Below, one piece after another: positions 18,213 through 27,776 of a DNA stretch of 64,000 nucleotides. The position numbers and the translations under genes are program-made. This stretch comes from an uncultured Tateyamaria sp. (GTDB lineage: Bacteria; Pseudomonadota; Alphaproteobacteria; Rhodobacterales; Rhodobacteraceae). The stretch is from positions 620,001-684,000 of the forward strand of contig CANMVD010000001.1 of assembly GCA_947501275.1 (NCBI GenBank). Direction: 5' to 3'. The notes beneath the pieces are model-generated. The model saw only the letters and a program-made list of their open reading frames with translations, had not been told where the DNA came from and searched no databases. The stretch's first letter is position 1, and every line of letters starts with the position of its first letter.

Positions 18213-18517
18213 TGCGCACATCCTTTCTCATTCAGCCCCTCTGCCTTGCCAACAGAGATCACGGGGCAAAGAGGCGCCGTATCCGTCAGGGACAGATACG
18301 ACGCCAGTTCCTGTAGCCAACAGGAAGGGAACCGGGATCTTGCGACCCCGTGCCCGGATCAAGGAAGCCAATGATCCGTGCCTGGCGTCACGGGGCAGGT
18401 TGGATCGCACGCGCCCCATGTCATCTTGGGTGGCCATGGCGAACGACACGTTCACCTTTCGGGCCTGAGATCAGCCGAGTGTTTACAGGGTGGACGCGGC
18501 GCCCGCCCCACTCGGCC
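18213..18517. other. pufC-dxs spacer (305 bp) with repeats and a possible short ORF
   Basis: On the minus strand a frame of 75 codons (18455 to 18228, GTG start; or 69 codons from the ATG at 18437) ends 15 bp before dxs. Its product (MATQDDMGRVRSNLPRD...) matches nothing I recognise and has no obvious domain. The spacer also carries inverted repeats such as CGTATC/GATACG (18281-18303) and three CACGGGGCA-like blocks in both orientations, so a structured dxs leader is an alternative reading. No PpsR-type operator is seen here. Confidence 0.35.
18474..18516 (-). terminator. Hairpin directly after pufC
   Basis: Arms GCCGAGT (18474-18480) and ACTCGGC (18510-18516) enclose a GC-rich loop and begin two bases beyond the pufC stop (TAA, 18518-18520). 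No T-run follows, so it is more likely an mRNA-stabilising or attenuating structure between puf and dxs than a full terminator. Confidence 0.5.
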
Positions 18518-19639
18518 TTATTCGTAAACCGGGGCCTCCGTTGTGGCGAGTTCCGGCCAATCTGCGATCACGTTCAACCCCTGCATCGGGCGCTGATAGC
18601 CCTTGTGGCAGGTCCGGCACGCCGCCTTGGGCGCATCCGCATAAATCGGGCCCAAACGCTCGGCAGGATAGGTATCCTTGAGGGGCATCAGGTATTCCTG
18701 ATTGGTCTCGATCACCATTTGTCGGCCGAGCTGGGCAATGCCCCACTGCGGTGTATATTCAGCCGCCTCGTAAAAGGCGCGACTGTTGTGACAGAACACA
18801 CAGTTCACCCCGAGCGAGTTGGAGAAATAGTTCATCAGCGAGAACGTCATTTCCGTTTTCTGGATCGTATGGATGTCATCCGTCAGACCCGGCACTCCGG
18901 CGACGCGGCTTTCCAGATCGTGAACATTCACGTAGCTGTCGTAGTCCGTCAGATAGACCTCAAGCGCCGATGACGGCAGCGATGTGGATGTCGACATGGC
19001 CGTTGCCCGGTTTTGCACCGCCGCCCAACCGGCCACGTTTTCATTCACAGGGGTGACGTTGAACCAGATGTCACTGGGCACGTTCTGACCGCGGTGACAG
19101 GTATAGCAATTGACACCCACTTCGGCGACCGCATTGACGTGCGCATCCCAGTTCTCGTTGATGTTCTGTGTCATCTGAATCATGCGACGGCTGACGACTT
19201 TGGTATATAGATCGTCGGACCCGTATTCCTCGATGTCCACATCGCCGTGGCAATAGGCACACCCTTCTTCTGGGGCGACCCACTGCGTCATGGCCAGCAT
19301 CACCCGGTTAAAGTTATCGTCCGTCAGCTCTCCCAACACCTGAACATTTTCGTAGATGTCCTTGGCCAGCTCTTCGCCACCCTCGGGAACGTACGGTTCT
19401 TCGGTGTAGTAATCTTCGATGGTGGGATCAGCCTTCACGCGCTTGATGTCGTATTCAGGCACCGACATGCCCGTGCCGCGCGGGCCGGTCTGCATGCTGG
19501 CGGTCTGGGCCGGGTTGCCCCAGGTCACGACCAAGGCGGCGGCAAAGATTGCGCTGCCAAGGGCACCCACAAGGATCGCCGGACCAAAGATGTTGGTCGG
19601 GTTGTCCTTGTTCCATTTATCAAACCACTTGGGAAACAT
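18518..19639 (-). CDS. pufC: Photosynthetic reaction centre tetraheme cytochrome c subunit
   Basis: 373 residues from MFPKWFDKWNKDNPTN. One N-terminal membrane anchor (about 17-40) is followed by a periplasmic domain with four CxxCH haem sites: 127-131 (CAYCH), 178-182 (CYTCH), 280-284 (CVFCH), 341-345 (CRTCH). It re-reduces the photo-oxidised special pair, receiving electrons from soluble cytochrome c2. No lipobox Cys is seen near the anchor, so it is held by the uncleaved helix. It starts two bases beyond the pufM stop. Its presence in place of pufX is typical of Roseobacter-clade clusters. Confidence 0.97.
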   Translation of the reverse strand: MFPKWFDKWNKDNPTNIFGPAILVGALGSAIFAAALVVTWGNPAQTASMQTGPRGTGMSVPEYDIKRVKADPTIEDYYTEEPYVPEGGEELAKDIYENVQVLGELTDDNFNRVMLAMTQWVAPEEGCAYCHGDVDIEEYGSDDLYTKVVSRRMIQMTQNINENWDAHVNAVAEVGVNCYTCHRGQNVPSDIWFNVTPVNENVAGWAAVQNRATAMSTSTSLPSSALEVYLTDYDSYVNVHDLESRVAGVPGLTDDIHTIQKTEMTFSLMNYFSNSLGVNCVFCHNSRAFYEAAEYTPQWGIAQLGRQMVIETNQEYLMPLKDTYPAERLGPIYADAPKAACRTCHKGYQRPMQGLNVIADWPELATTEAPVYE

Positions 19640-19640
19640 A

Positions 19641-20633
19641 TCAGTTCTCCTTCCCAATGAAGGCTTCATAAGAGCCGTAATCTTCGTAGCCAAAGGCACC
19701 GTCATACATGGGGGCAAAGTTGTGCTCTTGCGCCCAGATGAACCAGTTGTCGACAACCGTGCCGGTCAACAGGATCCCGATGCCACCTGTGATCGGGGTC
19801 AGGACTGCGAACCACCACGCCCAACGGTGGATGCCTTCCATCGTCGCGTTGAAGCCCATGGTCCAGCGCCAGAACAGGGCAGCCCGTTCGGTGGCTGTGC
19901 CACGATCATAGATCTGCTCCAACTCGCGGTCGCCGCCATAGCGGGTGACCGCCAGGATGGTTGCGCCGTGCATACAGAACAACAGGACAGAGCCATACAG
20001 GAACACAATCGAAAGACAGTGGAACGGGTTGTAATACAGGTTGCCGTAGCGGATTGAGAATGCCGTCGTCCAGTCAAGGTGCGGGAAGATGCCGTAGGGC
20101 ACAGCCTCGGACCACGATCCCATCAGAATGGGACGGAACAGACCCAAAACAAGAAACAACCACACCGCCGAGGCAAAGGCCCAGAACACGTGTTTGCCCA
20201 TCTTGTGGTTCGCCGCCAGCAGGTAGCTGCGCAACAGCCATGTCATCACGGACACCAGCAAGAAGAACGAGGCGATGATGTACCAGCCCCCTTCATCCAG
20301 CGGCGGGATTCTGAGCCCGTATTCAGGGCTCGGCGGCTCAAGCGCCAGCCAGAACAACTGGCGCAGCAATTCGGGAACAGAATAACCAACCTGTGACAGC
20401 ATGGAGATCCCCACCATCACGAACCAGATCAGACCCGCAGCCAGCGACACCATGCCGGTCCAACCCAGATACAAGGGACCAATCTGCGCGTTGCCAAACA
20501 GACCTGCCAGCTTGGAGAACCACGGCGCGCCGATGCGCTCCTGCAGCAGTTCTCCGTTGTCATCCATGCCCCATTCCGGGGTGCCTTGCACCTGAACTTG
20601 GGTGAAGATGTTTTGATATTCGATCTTGATCAT
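19641..20633 (-). CDS. pufM: Reaction centre M subunit
   Basis: 330 residues from [17 protein letters not shown]. The five-helix membrane core carries the expected chlorophyll-binding and iron-ligand histidines (for example [24 protein letters not shown] and [12 protein letters not shown]). It binds the special pair, bacteriopheophytin, QA and iron together with PufL. The open frame continues upstream to 20681, but ATG 20633 gives the conserved N-terminus and lies five bases past the pufL stop. Confidence 0.98.
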   Translation of the reverse strand: MIKIEYQNIFTQVQVQGTPEWGMDDNGELLQERIGAPWFSKLAGLFGNAQIGPLYLGWTGMVSLAAGLIWFVMVGISMLSQVGYSVPELLRQLFWLALEPPSPEYGLRIPPLDEGGWYIIASFFLLVSVMTWLLRSYLLAANHKMGKHVFWAFASAVWLFLVLGLFRPILMGSWSEAVPYGIFPHLDWTTAFSIRYGNLYYNPFHCLSIVFLYGSVLLFCMHGATILAVTRYGGDRELEQIYDRGTATERAALFWRWTMGFNATMEGIHRWAWWFAVLTPITGGIGILLTGTVVDNWFIWAQEHNFAPMYDGAFGYEDYGSYEAFIGKEN

Positions 20634-20637
20634 GATC

Positions 20638-21501
20638 TCAGCCCCCAAACCCGGATTGATAGACAGGCAGCGGGTCTGCACCCCAGATTGGCAGGTTCAG
20701 CCACCAGTTCCACCACTCAGGCCAACCCGCCGTCCAGACGGGCCCAGAGATGATGATGCAAACAGCGCTGAAGAACACCGCATTGATGGCCAGTAGGAAC
20801 CCGAGGCGATGAATGCCCAAGGTCCCGATGGAGTAGCCGATGAAGTCACGAAAGAACGTGTCCTCGTGATCCGGGGTCAACGCTTCGGACCCTTCCTCTG
20901 GGTTAGCGGCCGACAGAATCAAGGCGCCGTGCAGGGCGAGTGCCAAAGTAGTGGTAAAGAACAACGTCACCGCCAGCATGTGGGCCGGATTGTAGTGGAA
21001 GTGCAGGTACGCATAGCCGGTGTTGGACACCCAATCGAGGTGGCTGAAGATTCCGTACGGGAACCCATGGCCCCACGCGCCCATCAGAAGCGGGCGAAAT
21101 ATAACCAACGTGACGTAGGCCAGAATGGCGAAGCTGAAGCCGATGGGCACGTGATACCCCATGCCCAGCTTGCGGCAAATCTCGACCTCGCGCAGGGCCC
21201 AGCTGATGAAAGCACCGGTCGCGCAGAAGGTGATGATCTGCCACAGGCCCCCTTCAAGCAGGGGCGCCATGCCAAGACCATAACTCAGGTCAGGCGGCGC
21301 GATGTTGATCAGCCATGGATTGAAAGTACCTTGTTGTGAGGCCCCCCAAAAAATCAGGACTGTGCCCAGCAGGGCAAAAAAGGCCGTCGTGACGCCGAAA
21401 AAGCCGACGTAGAAGGGGCCGACCCAAAAGTCGAACAGATCGCCGCCGATCAGCGTCCCGCCTCGGACGCGATATTTACGCTCAAAGGATAGCAAAGCCA
21501 T
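20638..21501 (-). CDS. pufL: Reaction centre L subunit
   Basis: 287 residues starting [39 protein letters not shown], the canonical PufL N-terminus. Five membrane helices include the ligand segments [27 protein letters not shown] and [20 protein letters not shown]. With PufM it forms the type II reaction centre that moves electrons from the special pair to quinone QB. A GGAG site precedes the ATG, which lies after the pufA-pufL stem-loop. Confidence 0.98.
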   Translation of the reverse strand: MALLSFERKYRVRGGTLIGGDLFDFWVGPFYVGFFGVTTAFFALLGTVLIFWGASQQGTFNPWLINIAPPDLSYGLGMAPLLEGGLWQIITFCATGAFISWALREVEICRKLGMGYHVPIGFSFAILAYVTLVIFRPLLMGAWGHGFPYGIFSHLDWVSNTGYAYLHFHYNPAHMLAVTLFFTTTLALALHGALILSAANPEEGSEALTPDHEDTFFRDFIGYSIGTLGIHRLGFLLAINAVFFSAVCIIISGPVWTAGWPEWWNWWLNLPIWGADPLPVYQSGFGG

Positions 21502-21571
21502 CGCTCTAATCTCCGCATTTGGCGGCGCGGGCCATCAGGCACGTCAGCCGTCTTGAAAGGATAGGTTTGCC

Positions 21572-21606
21572 GCGGGCGGTCAGGGGACAGGGCCCCGTCC
21601 GCCCGC
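21572..21606 (-). other. Stem-loop in the pufA-pufL intercistronic region
   Basis: Perfect arms GCGGGCGG (21572-21579) and CCGCCCGC (21599-21606) with a further GGGG/CCCC pairing inside the loop, located between pufA and pufL. In Rhodobacter, structures at this position slow 3'-to-5' decay so that the upstream pufBA message outlives pufLM; the same role is inferred here from position and structure. Confidence 0.72.
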
Positions 21607-21634
21607 AGCGATAGCGTGGTCGGATCAAACGGTC

Positions 21635-21799
21635 CTACTCGGCCTTGGCGGCCGCGATTTCGAACCAGTTGAAGCCTTCTGCACCAGTGCTCAGCAGGAC
21701 GAGGTGAATCATCGCTGCCAGCAGGAACAGAAATACGCCTTGTGCAACAAACACTCGGCGGGGATCAAAGATGAGCCAGATCTTGTAGAACTTTGCCAT
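21635..21799 (-). CDS. pufA: Light-harvesting 1 alpha chain
   Basis: 54 residues: starts [21 protein letters not shown], with a single membrane helix ending in [11 protein letters not shown], where H32 is the bacteriochlorophyll ligand. Cytoplasmic WLIFDPRRV is the standard LH1-alpha motif. Together with PufB it forms the LH1 ring around the reaction centre. It starts 14 bp after the pufB stop and is followed by the stem-loop before pufL. Confidence 0.97.
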   Translation of the reverse strand: MAKFYKIWLIFDPRRVFVAQGVFLFLLAAMIHLVLLSTGAEGFNWFEIAAAKAE

Positions 21800-21813
21800 T
21801 TGCTAATCCCTCC

Positions 21814-21960
21814 TCAGAACCACGGACGCCAGATGAACACTGCCAAGTGAGCGATCACGGCAACGGCTGTGAAAAGCCAGAGCCCGCTCATATAGACAGC
21901 GTGCAGCTCTTGCGCCTGCTCGTCTGTGAGACCTGTGAAAGACAGGTTGTTATCAGCCAT
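21814..21960 (-). CDS. pufB: Light-harvesting 1 beta chain
   Basis: 48 residues: [20 protein letters not shown], then a membrane helix with [12 protein letters not shown] at the end; H38 is the bacteriochlorophyll ligand. The size and motif are those of LH1-beta. A CCGGAGGAAT site precedes the ATG. No pucBA (LH2) genes are visible in this window. Confidence 0.97.
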   Translation of the reverse strand: MADNNLSFTGLTDEQAQELHAVYMSGLWLFTAVAVIAHLAVFIWRPWF

Positions 21961-21995
21961 AATTATTCCTCCGGAACGTTATGCTGACGCCGCGC

Positions 21996-22120
21996 ACCCC
22001 GCGGCGGGGTCCTTTGGGGTCTCCCCCTCCGGGCTCTGTCCACCTGTTGACAGGCGGCCAGTCTCTCCATCTCAGCAGGCGCACACTCACTGAGAAATAC
22101 TTCAAACCCGCGTCGCGGGT
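21996..22120 (-). other. Hairpins in the pufQ-pufB intercistronic region
   Basis: Two short GC-rich palindromes lie between pufQ and pufB: ACCCCGC/GCGGGGT (21996-22010) and ACCCGCG/CGCGGGT (22106-22120). The second follows the pufQ stop by about 10 bp and is followed on the minus strand by TTTGAAGTATTT. They may separate low-level pufQ message from abundant pufBA message, as RNA processing does in Rhodobacter; this is inference. Confidence 0.5.
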
Positions 22121-22130
22121 CTGACCAAGA

Positions 22131-22358
22131 TCAGGCGTTGAAAATCATCGGTGTGATGATCCGCGCTTGGGTCCAGGCCCGGGCCATCGGGCCCTTGTCT
22201 GTGAACGAACGCGATTTGATCGCGGCCAGCGCCCATGTCAGGCAGGCCAGCGGTAGCGTCGCCACAAAGATAATTGCGAAATAGACCATAAATTCAGTCT
22301 TCAGGCCGCTGCGCTTTTTCGGCGCCTCGGACACCATGTTGGACGTCATGTCAGTCAT
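22131..22358 (-). CDS. pufQ: PufQ, bacteriochlorophyll-protein assembly factor
   Basis: 75 residues with one hydrophobic helix in the middle (EFMVYFAIIFVATLPLACLTWALAAI). The pattern of short charged N-terminus, this helix and a following KSRSF... segment matches PufQ, which in Rhodobacter promotes bacteriochlorophyll formation, possibly as a pigment carrier. It starts one base before the bchZ stop codon and heads the puf genes. Sequence is poorly conserved in this family, so identity leans partly on position. Confidence 0.88.
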   Translation of the reverse strand: MTDMTSNMVSEAPKKRSGLKTEFMVYFAIIFVATLPLACLTWALAAIKSRSFTDKGPMARAWTQARIITPMIFNA

Positions 22359-23846
22359 TTATGTTCCTCCCTCGGAAACAGGGTCTGACAACCCGGCCAG
22401 AGCCGGATCAAGTGCACGCACAGTCTCGATCACAACCCGGTCCGCTCCTGCGTCGAGGGCTGCTTGCTCAGCCGCATCGCGCAAGGTTTTTGCCGCGGAA
22501 ATTCGGGTCAGGATGGGGTGTTGCTCAACAATACGGTCAAGCATGGCCTGCGCGTCTTCATCCCAGGGGAAGTCGCGGCGCAGGGTTGTCGGGGTCGCCT
22601 CGGCGGCATCCATATCGGTGGCCAAGGGCAGAATGTGGAACAGGGCGTCGAACAGACCGTTGCAGACCTCTTGGATCAGGTAGGTCGCACCGGCATAACC
22701 CATCATCGGCGTACCTGTATGACGGCGGATGGCCGCCCCGGGGAACGAGGCGGGAATGAACGCAGGGGATGGGCCATGACCGCCCTTGAGTTCGGCCAGA
22801 TACATCTTTTCGTTTATCGATCCAAACACGACAAGCGGGCGCTTTTGACCCATCCACGCGCGGACCTCTTCGTTGTTGGTCTTCTTGCCGGCCACCCGCG
22901 CGACAGCAAAGGCGCAAGGCAGGCCCATGTCGTCCTCAAGGAACAACCGGATCCCACGCGCGTAGGTCTCGTTTGCGACAACAGCAAAGGACGCAGTGGC
23001 AAAGAAATCCTGTGTGACGGACCGCCAAAGGTCCCATACGGGTTTGAGAGTCGAGTGTTTCTCGGTCTCGATAAAAGGTTCGGGGTCGAGGCCCACCAAA
23101 CTCCCCAGTGCGCGCAGGAATTTGGTGGTACTCTCGACCCCTATCGGGGCTTGTAGATACGGCTTGGCAAGAAGCTCGCACAACCCGCGCCCGAACTCGC
23201 GGTACATGCAGATGTTCACATCCGCATTCACCAGATTTCGCATGTCGGCCACATGGGCGCCCAATGGCATCACCATGTTGACCTCGCAGCCGATCCCTTC
23301 GACCAATCTGCGGATCTCGGCCAGATCGGATGGCATATTGAACGTGCCATACATCGGACCAAGGATGTTAACGCGAGGACGCGCACCTTCCTCGCGTTTC
23401 TTTTCGGGCGGCATGCGCCCTTTCGTCATGCCAAACTCGGTGAAGATCCAAGTCATGGCACGATCCGCCGCTTCCCACTGATCTTCATCAATGGTGCGTG
23501 GCAGAAATCTCTGAATGTTGGTGCCCATTGGCGTAACACCGCCACCGATCATCTCGGCAATCGATCCGGTCACAACAACTGCGGGCAAAGCCGGGTCTAA
23601 CGTGCCCCAGGCGCGTTTCATCGCACCCTCGGTGCCGTCACGGCCCAGTTCTTCTTCACCCAAACCCGTGGTTACAATCGGCAACTCATGCGGGGGCAAG
23701 GCATCGGTGTAGTGCAGAACAGACGTCACCGGCAGGTTCTCGCAACCCACAGGTCCGTCGATCACGCATTGCAGACCTTTGACAGCACAGAACGCATAGA
23801 CAGCGCCCCAGTATCCGCCCGCCCGGTCATGATCCATAATCAGCAT
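22359..23846 (-). CDS. bchZ: Chlorophyllide a reductase subunit BchZ
   Basis: 495 residues from [26 protein letters not shown], with [31 protein letters not shown], the conserved cluster-ligand region of this nitrogenase-like subunit. BchY and BchZ form the catalytic component that reduces ring B of chlorin to bacteriochlorin using electrons from BchX. ATG 23846 matches the family N-terminus; the open frame continues upstream only through a palindromic repeat and is not credible as protein. Confidence 0.96.
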   Translation of the reverse strand: MLIMDHDRAGGYWGAVYAFCAVKGLQCVIDGPVGCENLPVTSVLHYTDALPPHELPIVTTGLGEEELGRDGTEGAMKRAWGTLDPALPAVVVTGSIAEMIGGGVTPMGTNIQRFLPRTIDEDQWEAADRAMTWIFTEFGMTKGRMPPEKKREEGARPRVNILGPMYGTFNMPSDLAEIRRLVEGIGCEVNMVMPLGAHVADMRNLVNADVNICMYREFGRGLCELLAKPYLQAPIGVESTTKFLRALGSLVGLDPEPFIETEKHSTLKPVWDLWRSVTQDFFATASFAVVANETYARGIRLFLEDDMGLPCAFAVARVAGKKTNNEEVRAWMGQKRPLVVFGSINEKMYLAELKGGHGPSPAFIPASFPGAAIRRHTGTPMMGYAGATYLIQEVCNGLFDALFHILPLATDMDAAEATPTTLRRDFPWDEDAQAMLDRIVEQHPILTRISAAKTLRDAAEQAALDAGADRVVIETVRALDPALAGLSDPVSEGGT

Positions 23847-23856
23847 GGGGCACCAC

Positions 23857-23913
23857 CCATGATGGGCAACATTGCCCATCCTACGTAGGATGGGCACTCG
23901 CTGCCCATCATGG
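23857..23913. repeat. Compound palindromic repeat between bchY and bchZ
   Basis: Two tandem hairpins share the arms GATGGGCA/TGCCCATC: 23861-23880 (4-nt loop) and 23889-23909 (5-nt loop), joined by the palindrome CTACGTAG (23881-23888). The centre 23873-23896 is also a perfect 24-bp palindrome, and the ends 23857-23868 and 23902-23913 pair as a 12-bp inverted repeat. It fills most of the only wide gap between the otherwise overlapping bchX-bchY-bchZ genes. It looks like a REP/MITE-type inserted repeat or a designed RNA structure. Confidence 0.8.
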
Positions 23914-23937
23914 CTCCGTATGCGATTCCGCCCTGCA

Positions 23938-25509
23938 TCAGATCATCTCCGCCGCTTTGGCGGCCTTGGCTTGCCGTTCAAGTTTCTTCTGGTTCTGAGC
24001 GCGGAAATCCGGACGCAGATTGGGCGCGCCTTCCCACACACCGGCCGTGTCGCCCGTACCCACGCCTTCAAAGAAGGCTTTCATGTTGTCCATGCGGTCC
24101 TTGTTGGCGATGGCGGCGTTGATCACCTCGGCCAGAGACCCGGCACCAGCCACCCCCATGAGGGGACGGGCCGAAATCAGATTGGTAAAGTAAAGACCCG
24201 GAATCCCAAGCTCTTTCGCCTTCTGCACCACCGGCGTTGTGCCCACGGCAAGGTCCGGCTGCACCGCTTCCATCGCCGCACAATCATCTTCCAACGAGGC
24301 GCGAAATTTGACTTTGACACCCTTGGCCTCAAGCCATGCCTGATCCTCAGCGTTCCAAGGCGTGCGGGGGCAGGCGGTGCCCACATAAGGCACATGCGCG
24401 CCGCTTTCGATCAGTAAACGCGCAACCAGCAGTTCGGAGCCTTCATAGCCACTCAACGTGATTGTGCCGTTGATCTGGGTCGCGTTCAGGGCGGCATCAA
24501 TGCCCGGCAGCACAACATTCTGCGCTGCCGCAATGTCATCCGCCGAAACGCCGTGCACATCGCCAATGGCTTTCAGCCACGACATGGTGCCGTCACGACC
24601 CACAGGGGCGGAACCCACAACAGGGCGACCCGCCGCTTCGAACTCCCGTACAGCTGCGGTGTAGAACGGATGGATCGCGGCCACGACAGAACTGTCGAGG
24701 GCTGCATAAAGCTCACGCCACTCGCGGCACGGCACGACAGGCCCCGCCGCTAGTCCCAAAGGCGCAAGCATCTGACCGATCATCATGGGATCGGCCGGGA
24801 ACATCTCACCCAGCAGGGCCACTGTCGGACGGTCCGATTTGCCACCCACAGGGGCAGCCACGGGTCCGGCCTCAATCTCTTCGCGCGCGTATTTCAGCAT
24901 CGCACCGGCCAGCACATCCTTGGCCTCGGCGTGGGTCGGAATACCAAAACCGGGCACATCAATGCCGACGATCCGCACGCCGTTGATTTCATTGGGCAAA
25001 AGCCGCAAAGGCACGCCAGACGCAGTTGGCACACACAGGTTGGTCACAACCACTGCGTCGTATTTTTCAGGGTCCGCAAGGTCATGCACGCTCTCGCGGA
25101 TGTCCTCAAACAGCTTGCCCGTCACCAGCGTCTCGGAATTGAACGGCACATAGCCCACCGACCGCCGCGCCCCGTAGAAATGGGACACAAATGTCAGGCC
25201 ATAAACGCAACAGGCCGAACCCGACAACACTGTCGCCACACGGCGCATCCGCAAACCCACACGCAAGGACCCAAAAGCAGGGCACATGGACTGTGGTTTG
25301 TCGTGGGGACCTTGGGGATAGTCAGCCGCAAACTGATCCAGCATCTCGGAGTTGCCAGCCATGCGGGCGGCCTTTTCCATCTCGGAACCGGAATGGCAGC
25401 CCAGACCGTCCACAGGCGCACCAGACACGTCAGGCATCTCTGCCTCGCGCGGGTGGCCCTTGGTCACCTCAACGGTGTCCGCGTCGTCATATGTGACTTT
25501 GGGACTCAC
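23938..25509 (-). CDS. bchY: Chlorophyllide a reductase subunit BchY
   Basis: 523 residues with a GTG start at 25509. The cysteine-containing N-terminal half ([49 protein letters not shown]) and [19 protein letters not shown] are BchY hallmarks. It pairs with BchZ in chlorophyllide reductase. The GTG overlaps the stop of a small upstream ORF by three bases (GTGA), showing coupling. The first 50 or so residues are hydrophilic and variable. Confidence 0.96.
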   Translation of the reverse strand: MSPKVTYDDADTVEVTKGHPREAEMPDVSGAPVDGLGCHSGSEMEKAARMAGNSEMLDQFAADYPQGPHDKPQSMCPAFGSLRVGLRMRRVATVLSGSACCVYGLTFVSHFYGARRSVGYVPFNSETLVTGKLFEDIRESVHDLADPEKYDAVVVTNLCVPTASGVPLRLLPNEINGVRIVGIDVPGFGIPTHAEAKDVLAGAMLKYAREEIEAGPVAAPVGGKSDRPTVALLGEMFPADPMMIGQMLAPLGLAAGPVVPCREWRELYAALDSSVVAAIHPFYTAAVREFEAAGRPVVGSAPVGRDGTMSWLKAIGDVHGVSADDIAAAQNVVLPGIDAALNATQINGTITLSGYEGSELLVARLLIESGAHVPYVGTACPRTPWNAEDQAWLEAKGVKVKFRASLEDDCAAMEAVQPDLAVGTTPVVQKAKELGIPGLYFTNLISARPLMGVAGAGSLAEVINAAIANKDRMDNMKAFFEGVGTGDTAGVWEGAPNLRPDFRAQNQKKLERQAKAAKAAEMI

Positions 25510-25718
25510 GTGCGCTCGTCCATGTTCATATTCTGGCGCAAAGCCAGAACATCACGCTTCATGCGCGCTTGAGCTTCACTCAGGGATTCCAGATCTGCAC
25601 GGGCACGCGCCACAGTCTCTTTCGTGATCCGGGCCCGCTCAAACGTCTTGGCAGCACGGCGCATTGTTGCATCAGCCAGTTCTTCGATCTCCAGGATGGC
25701 GGGGATGTCATGCATCAT
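25506..25718 (-). CDS. Small alpha-helical protein embedded between bchX and bchY
   Basis: 70 residues ([22 protein letters not shown]...), rich in Ala, Arg and Glu, predicted as one or two amphipathic helices with coiled-coil character; no Cys, membrane segment or known domain. The ATG at 25718 has a GGAGG site nine bases upstream, overlaps the bchX stop, and the gene's own stop overlaps the bchY GTG (GTGA). Such precise fit between two genes supports real translation. I do not recognise a homologue. It could be an assembly or stability factor for chlorophyllide reductase, or merely a translational bridge to bchY. Confidence 0.62.
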   Translation of the reverse strand: MMHDIPAILEIEELADATMRRAAKTFERARITKETVARARADLESLSEAQARMKRDVLALRQNMNMDERT

Positions 25719-26709
25719 CGTACACGACCTCCAGGCTTTCCTTGGGTGCCGCGTTCTTGCCGCGCATGTCCATGTCAGTGGCAGGCTCCAGAACGACGTT
25801 CCCGCCTGTCTCAGAGGCATCAAACAGGCCCAACAGACCATCCTGATCCAACGGCGTTGGACGCACCGGCGGAGCCACAGCAACATTTTCACCAAGGGCG
25901 GCAAACAGGCTGCCCCACTGGCTTTGGTCCGTACCAACGATCTGATAATTCGCGGATTTCTTGCGCAGGTCATCATCCTGAGGGATGGCCGCAAGGATCG
26001 GAATATCGACAGCTTCGGCAAAAGCCGCAGCCTCGCCTGTGCCATCGTCCTTGTTGATGACAAGACCGGCCACGCCAACATTGCCGCCCAGCTTGCGGAA
26101 GTATTCCACCGCCGAACACACGTTGTTGGCCACATACAGCGACTGCAAGTCGTTTGAAGCGACCAAGATCACCTTTTGCGCCATGTCGCGGGCAATGGGC
26201 AGACCAAAGCCGCCGCAGACAACGTCGCCAAGGAAATCGAGCAGGACATAGTCAAAGTCCCAATCGTGAAAGCCCAGCTTTTCCAGCAGCTCAAAGCCAT
26301 GAATGATGCCGCGACCGCCACAGCCGCGACCAACCTCGGGTCCACCCAGTTCCATCGCGAACACACCGCCGCGCTTGAAACAGACGTCGCCGATCTGCAC
26401 CTCTTCGCCCGCCAGTTTCTTGCGCGTCGAGGTTTCGATGATGGTGGGGCACGCCTTGCCGCCAAACAGCAGACTGGTGGTGTCGGATTTGGGATCGCAC
26501 CCGATCAGAAGAACGCGTTTACCTTGTTCCGCCATCATGTGGCTGAGATTGGCGAGCGTAAAGGATTTGCCGATACCGCCCTTGCCATAGATCGCAATGA
26601 TCTGGGTGTCTTTGGTTGCTTCCGTCGGGATCACGTCGGCCAGATCTTGTCCCGCTTCGTCACGCAGACGTTGATCGAAATCCTTGAGGTTTGGCACTTC
26701 GTCTTTCAC
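25708..26709 (-). CDS. bchX: Chlorophyllide a reductase iron protein BchX
   Basis: 333 residues, GTG start. The nitrogenase-iron-protein fold is clear: P-loop GKGGIGKS (42-49), GCDPKSDTT, and two cluster cysteines in [13 protein letters not shown] and [14 protein letters not shown]. It passes ATP-driven electrons to BchYZ. The start overlaps the bchC stop by four bases (GTGA). ADP-ribosylation-type CGGRG context and N-terminal 35-residue extension are usual for BchX. Confidence 0.97.
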   Translation of the reverse strand: MKDEVPNLKDFDQRLRDEAGQDLADVIPTEATKDTQIIAIYGKGGIGKSFTLANLSHMMAEQGKRVLLIGCDPKSDTTSLLFGGKACPTIIETSTRKKLAGEEVQIGDVCFKRGGVFAMELGGPEVGRGCGGRGIIHGFELLEKLGFHDWDFDYVLLDFLGDVVCGGFGLPIARDMAQKVILVASNDLQSLYVANNVCSAVEYFRKLGGNVGVAGLVINKDDGTGEAAAFAEAVDIPILAAIPQDDDLRKKSANYQIVGTDQSQWGSLFAALGENVAVAPPVRPTPLDQDGLLGLFDASETGGNVVLEPATDMDMRGKNAAPKESLEVVYDDA

Positions 26710-27647
26710 GACATACGCTCCCAGTCCAAAATCATTTTCAGGCAGGCCCCATCGGTAAAGGCCTGTTCGTAAGCAGCGCGCGCATCAGCGGCGGGCCGAG
26801 TGTGGGTGATCAGACCGTCAAGGCTGAGGGCAGCGCCCTCAACCAGACCGCGGGTGGCGGCCAGGTCTTCGCGGGTCCATTCAGCGGCCACGCGGAACCG
26901 GGCCTCTTTCATGAAGGCCGGTGGAAAGGCAAAAGACAGCGGTTCGGAGTAGAACCCGGCCAGCACGATCTCGCCACCCTTGGCGATGCGGCCCACAAGA
27001 TCGTTCAGCAACGCGCCCTGACCGGAGGCGTCATAGATTGACGTGTAGTCGCGGCGTTTGTCGGCGTCCGGGTCAATGACCTCGTAACCCATAGCACCGT
27101 CGCGGCGGGCCGGATCAATTTCCCAAACTGTCGGGGCAGGCGCGCCTGCAGTAATTGTCAGACGGGCCAGAAGCCGCCCCAAAACACCGTGACCAATGAT
27201 CAAATCAGGCACGGCCTTGTTCATGCCCGCCATCGCGTGGCGTGCCGTCGCAGCCAAGGCCAGCAACGCACCCTCGGGTCCGTGGCCAGCATCGATTCGC
27301 GTTACGCGCTCGCTGTCTGTCACGATGCGGCGCGCCGCGCCCCCAAACAGGCCAAAGGCCCCTTCGTAGCAATTCGCACCCGGCACAAACACGCGGTCGC
27401 CCGTCTTGAACCCGGTCAATGTACCTGCTTCGACCACCTCGCCGACAGCTTCATAGCCGGGCACCAACGGGTAGCCCATACCGGGAAAGGGAGGCATTTC
27501 GCCCGACCAGAACAGCTTTTCCGTACCGGTCGAGATTCCGGAATGGGCTATTTCAACAACAAGATCCGCTGGCCCCGGCGCATTCAGCGTCAGAATGTCC
27601 ACATCCAGATCCTTGGGACCCTTCAAAAGGACGGCAGCAGTTTGCAC
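26706..27647 (-). CDS. bchC: 3-hydroxyethyl bacteriochlorophyllide a dehydrogenase
   Basis: 313 residues, GTG start with AAGGAG eight bases upstream. It is a zinc-alcohol-dehydrogenase-like protein ([35 protein letters not shown]) that oxidises the 3-hydroxyethyl group to acetyl on the way to bacteriochlorophyll a. A PpsR operator pair sits 77-120 bp upstream of the start, so a promoter for bchCXYZ and puf lies there in addition to read-through from crtEF. Confidence 0.95.
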   Translation of the reverse strand: MQTAAVLLKGPKDLDVDILTLNAPGPADLVVEIAHSGISTGTEKLFWSGEMPPFPGMGYPLVPGYEAVGEVVEAGTLTGFKTGDRVFVPGANCYEGAFGLFGGAARRIVTDSERVTRIDAGHGPEGALLALAATARHAMAGMNKAVPDLIIGHGVLGRLLARLTITAGAPAPTVWEIDPARRDGAMGYEVIDPDADKRRDYTSIYDASGQGALLNDLVGRIAKGGEIVLAGFYSEPLSFAFPPAFMKEARFRVAAEWTREDLAATRGLVEGAALSLDGLITHTRPAADARAAYEQAFTDGACLKMILDWERMS

Positions 27648-27723
27648 GAGGCATCTCCTTGTTGGCGCCCGCCATCGTCCTGATCTCGACAGGCGAGACT
27701 CAGCTTGGCGGTTTTCTTGTTAG

Positions 27724-27767
27724 TGTCATTCTAGTTAGACATTTCAATGTGTCAATTAAATTGGACA
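27724..27767. promoter_or_regulatory. Tandem PpsR operators upstream of bchC
   Basis: Two perfect TGT-N12-ACA motifs: 27724-27741 (TGTCATTCTAGTTAGACA) and 27750-27767 (TGTCAATTAAATTGGACA), eight bases apart, the classical spacing for a PpsR/CrtJ tetramer. They lie between crtF and bchC and should repress bchC and downstream genes under oxygen or light. Confidence 0.9.
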
Positions 27768-27776
27768 CTTTTCCTG

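Noticed and set aside
19641-20000. Possible pufX after pufM
   Set aside because: The sequence after pufM is pufC, two bases away; no small pufX-like gene is present.
22359-23897. bchZ start at 23897 reading through the palindrome
   Set aside because: The extra residues come from the inverted repeat and do not resemble BchZ; ATG 23846 fits the family.
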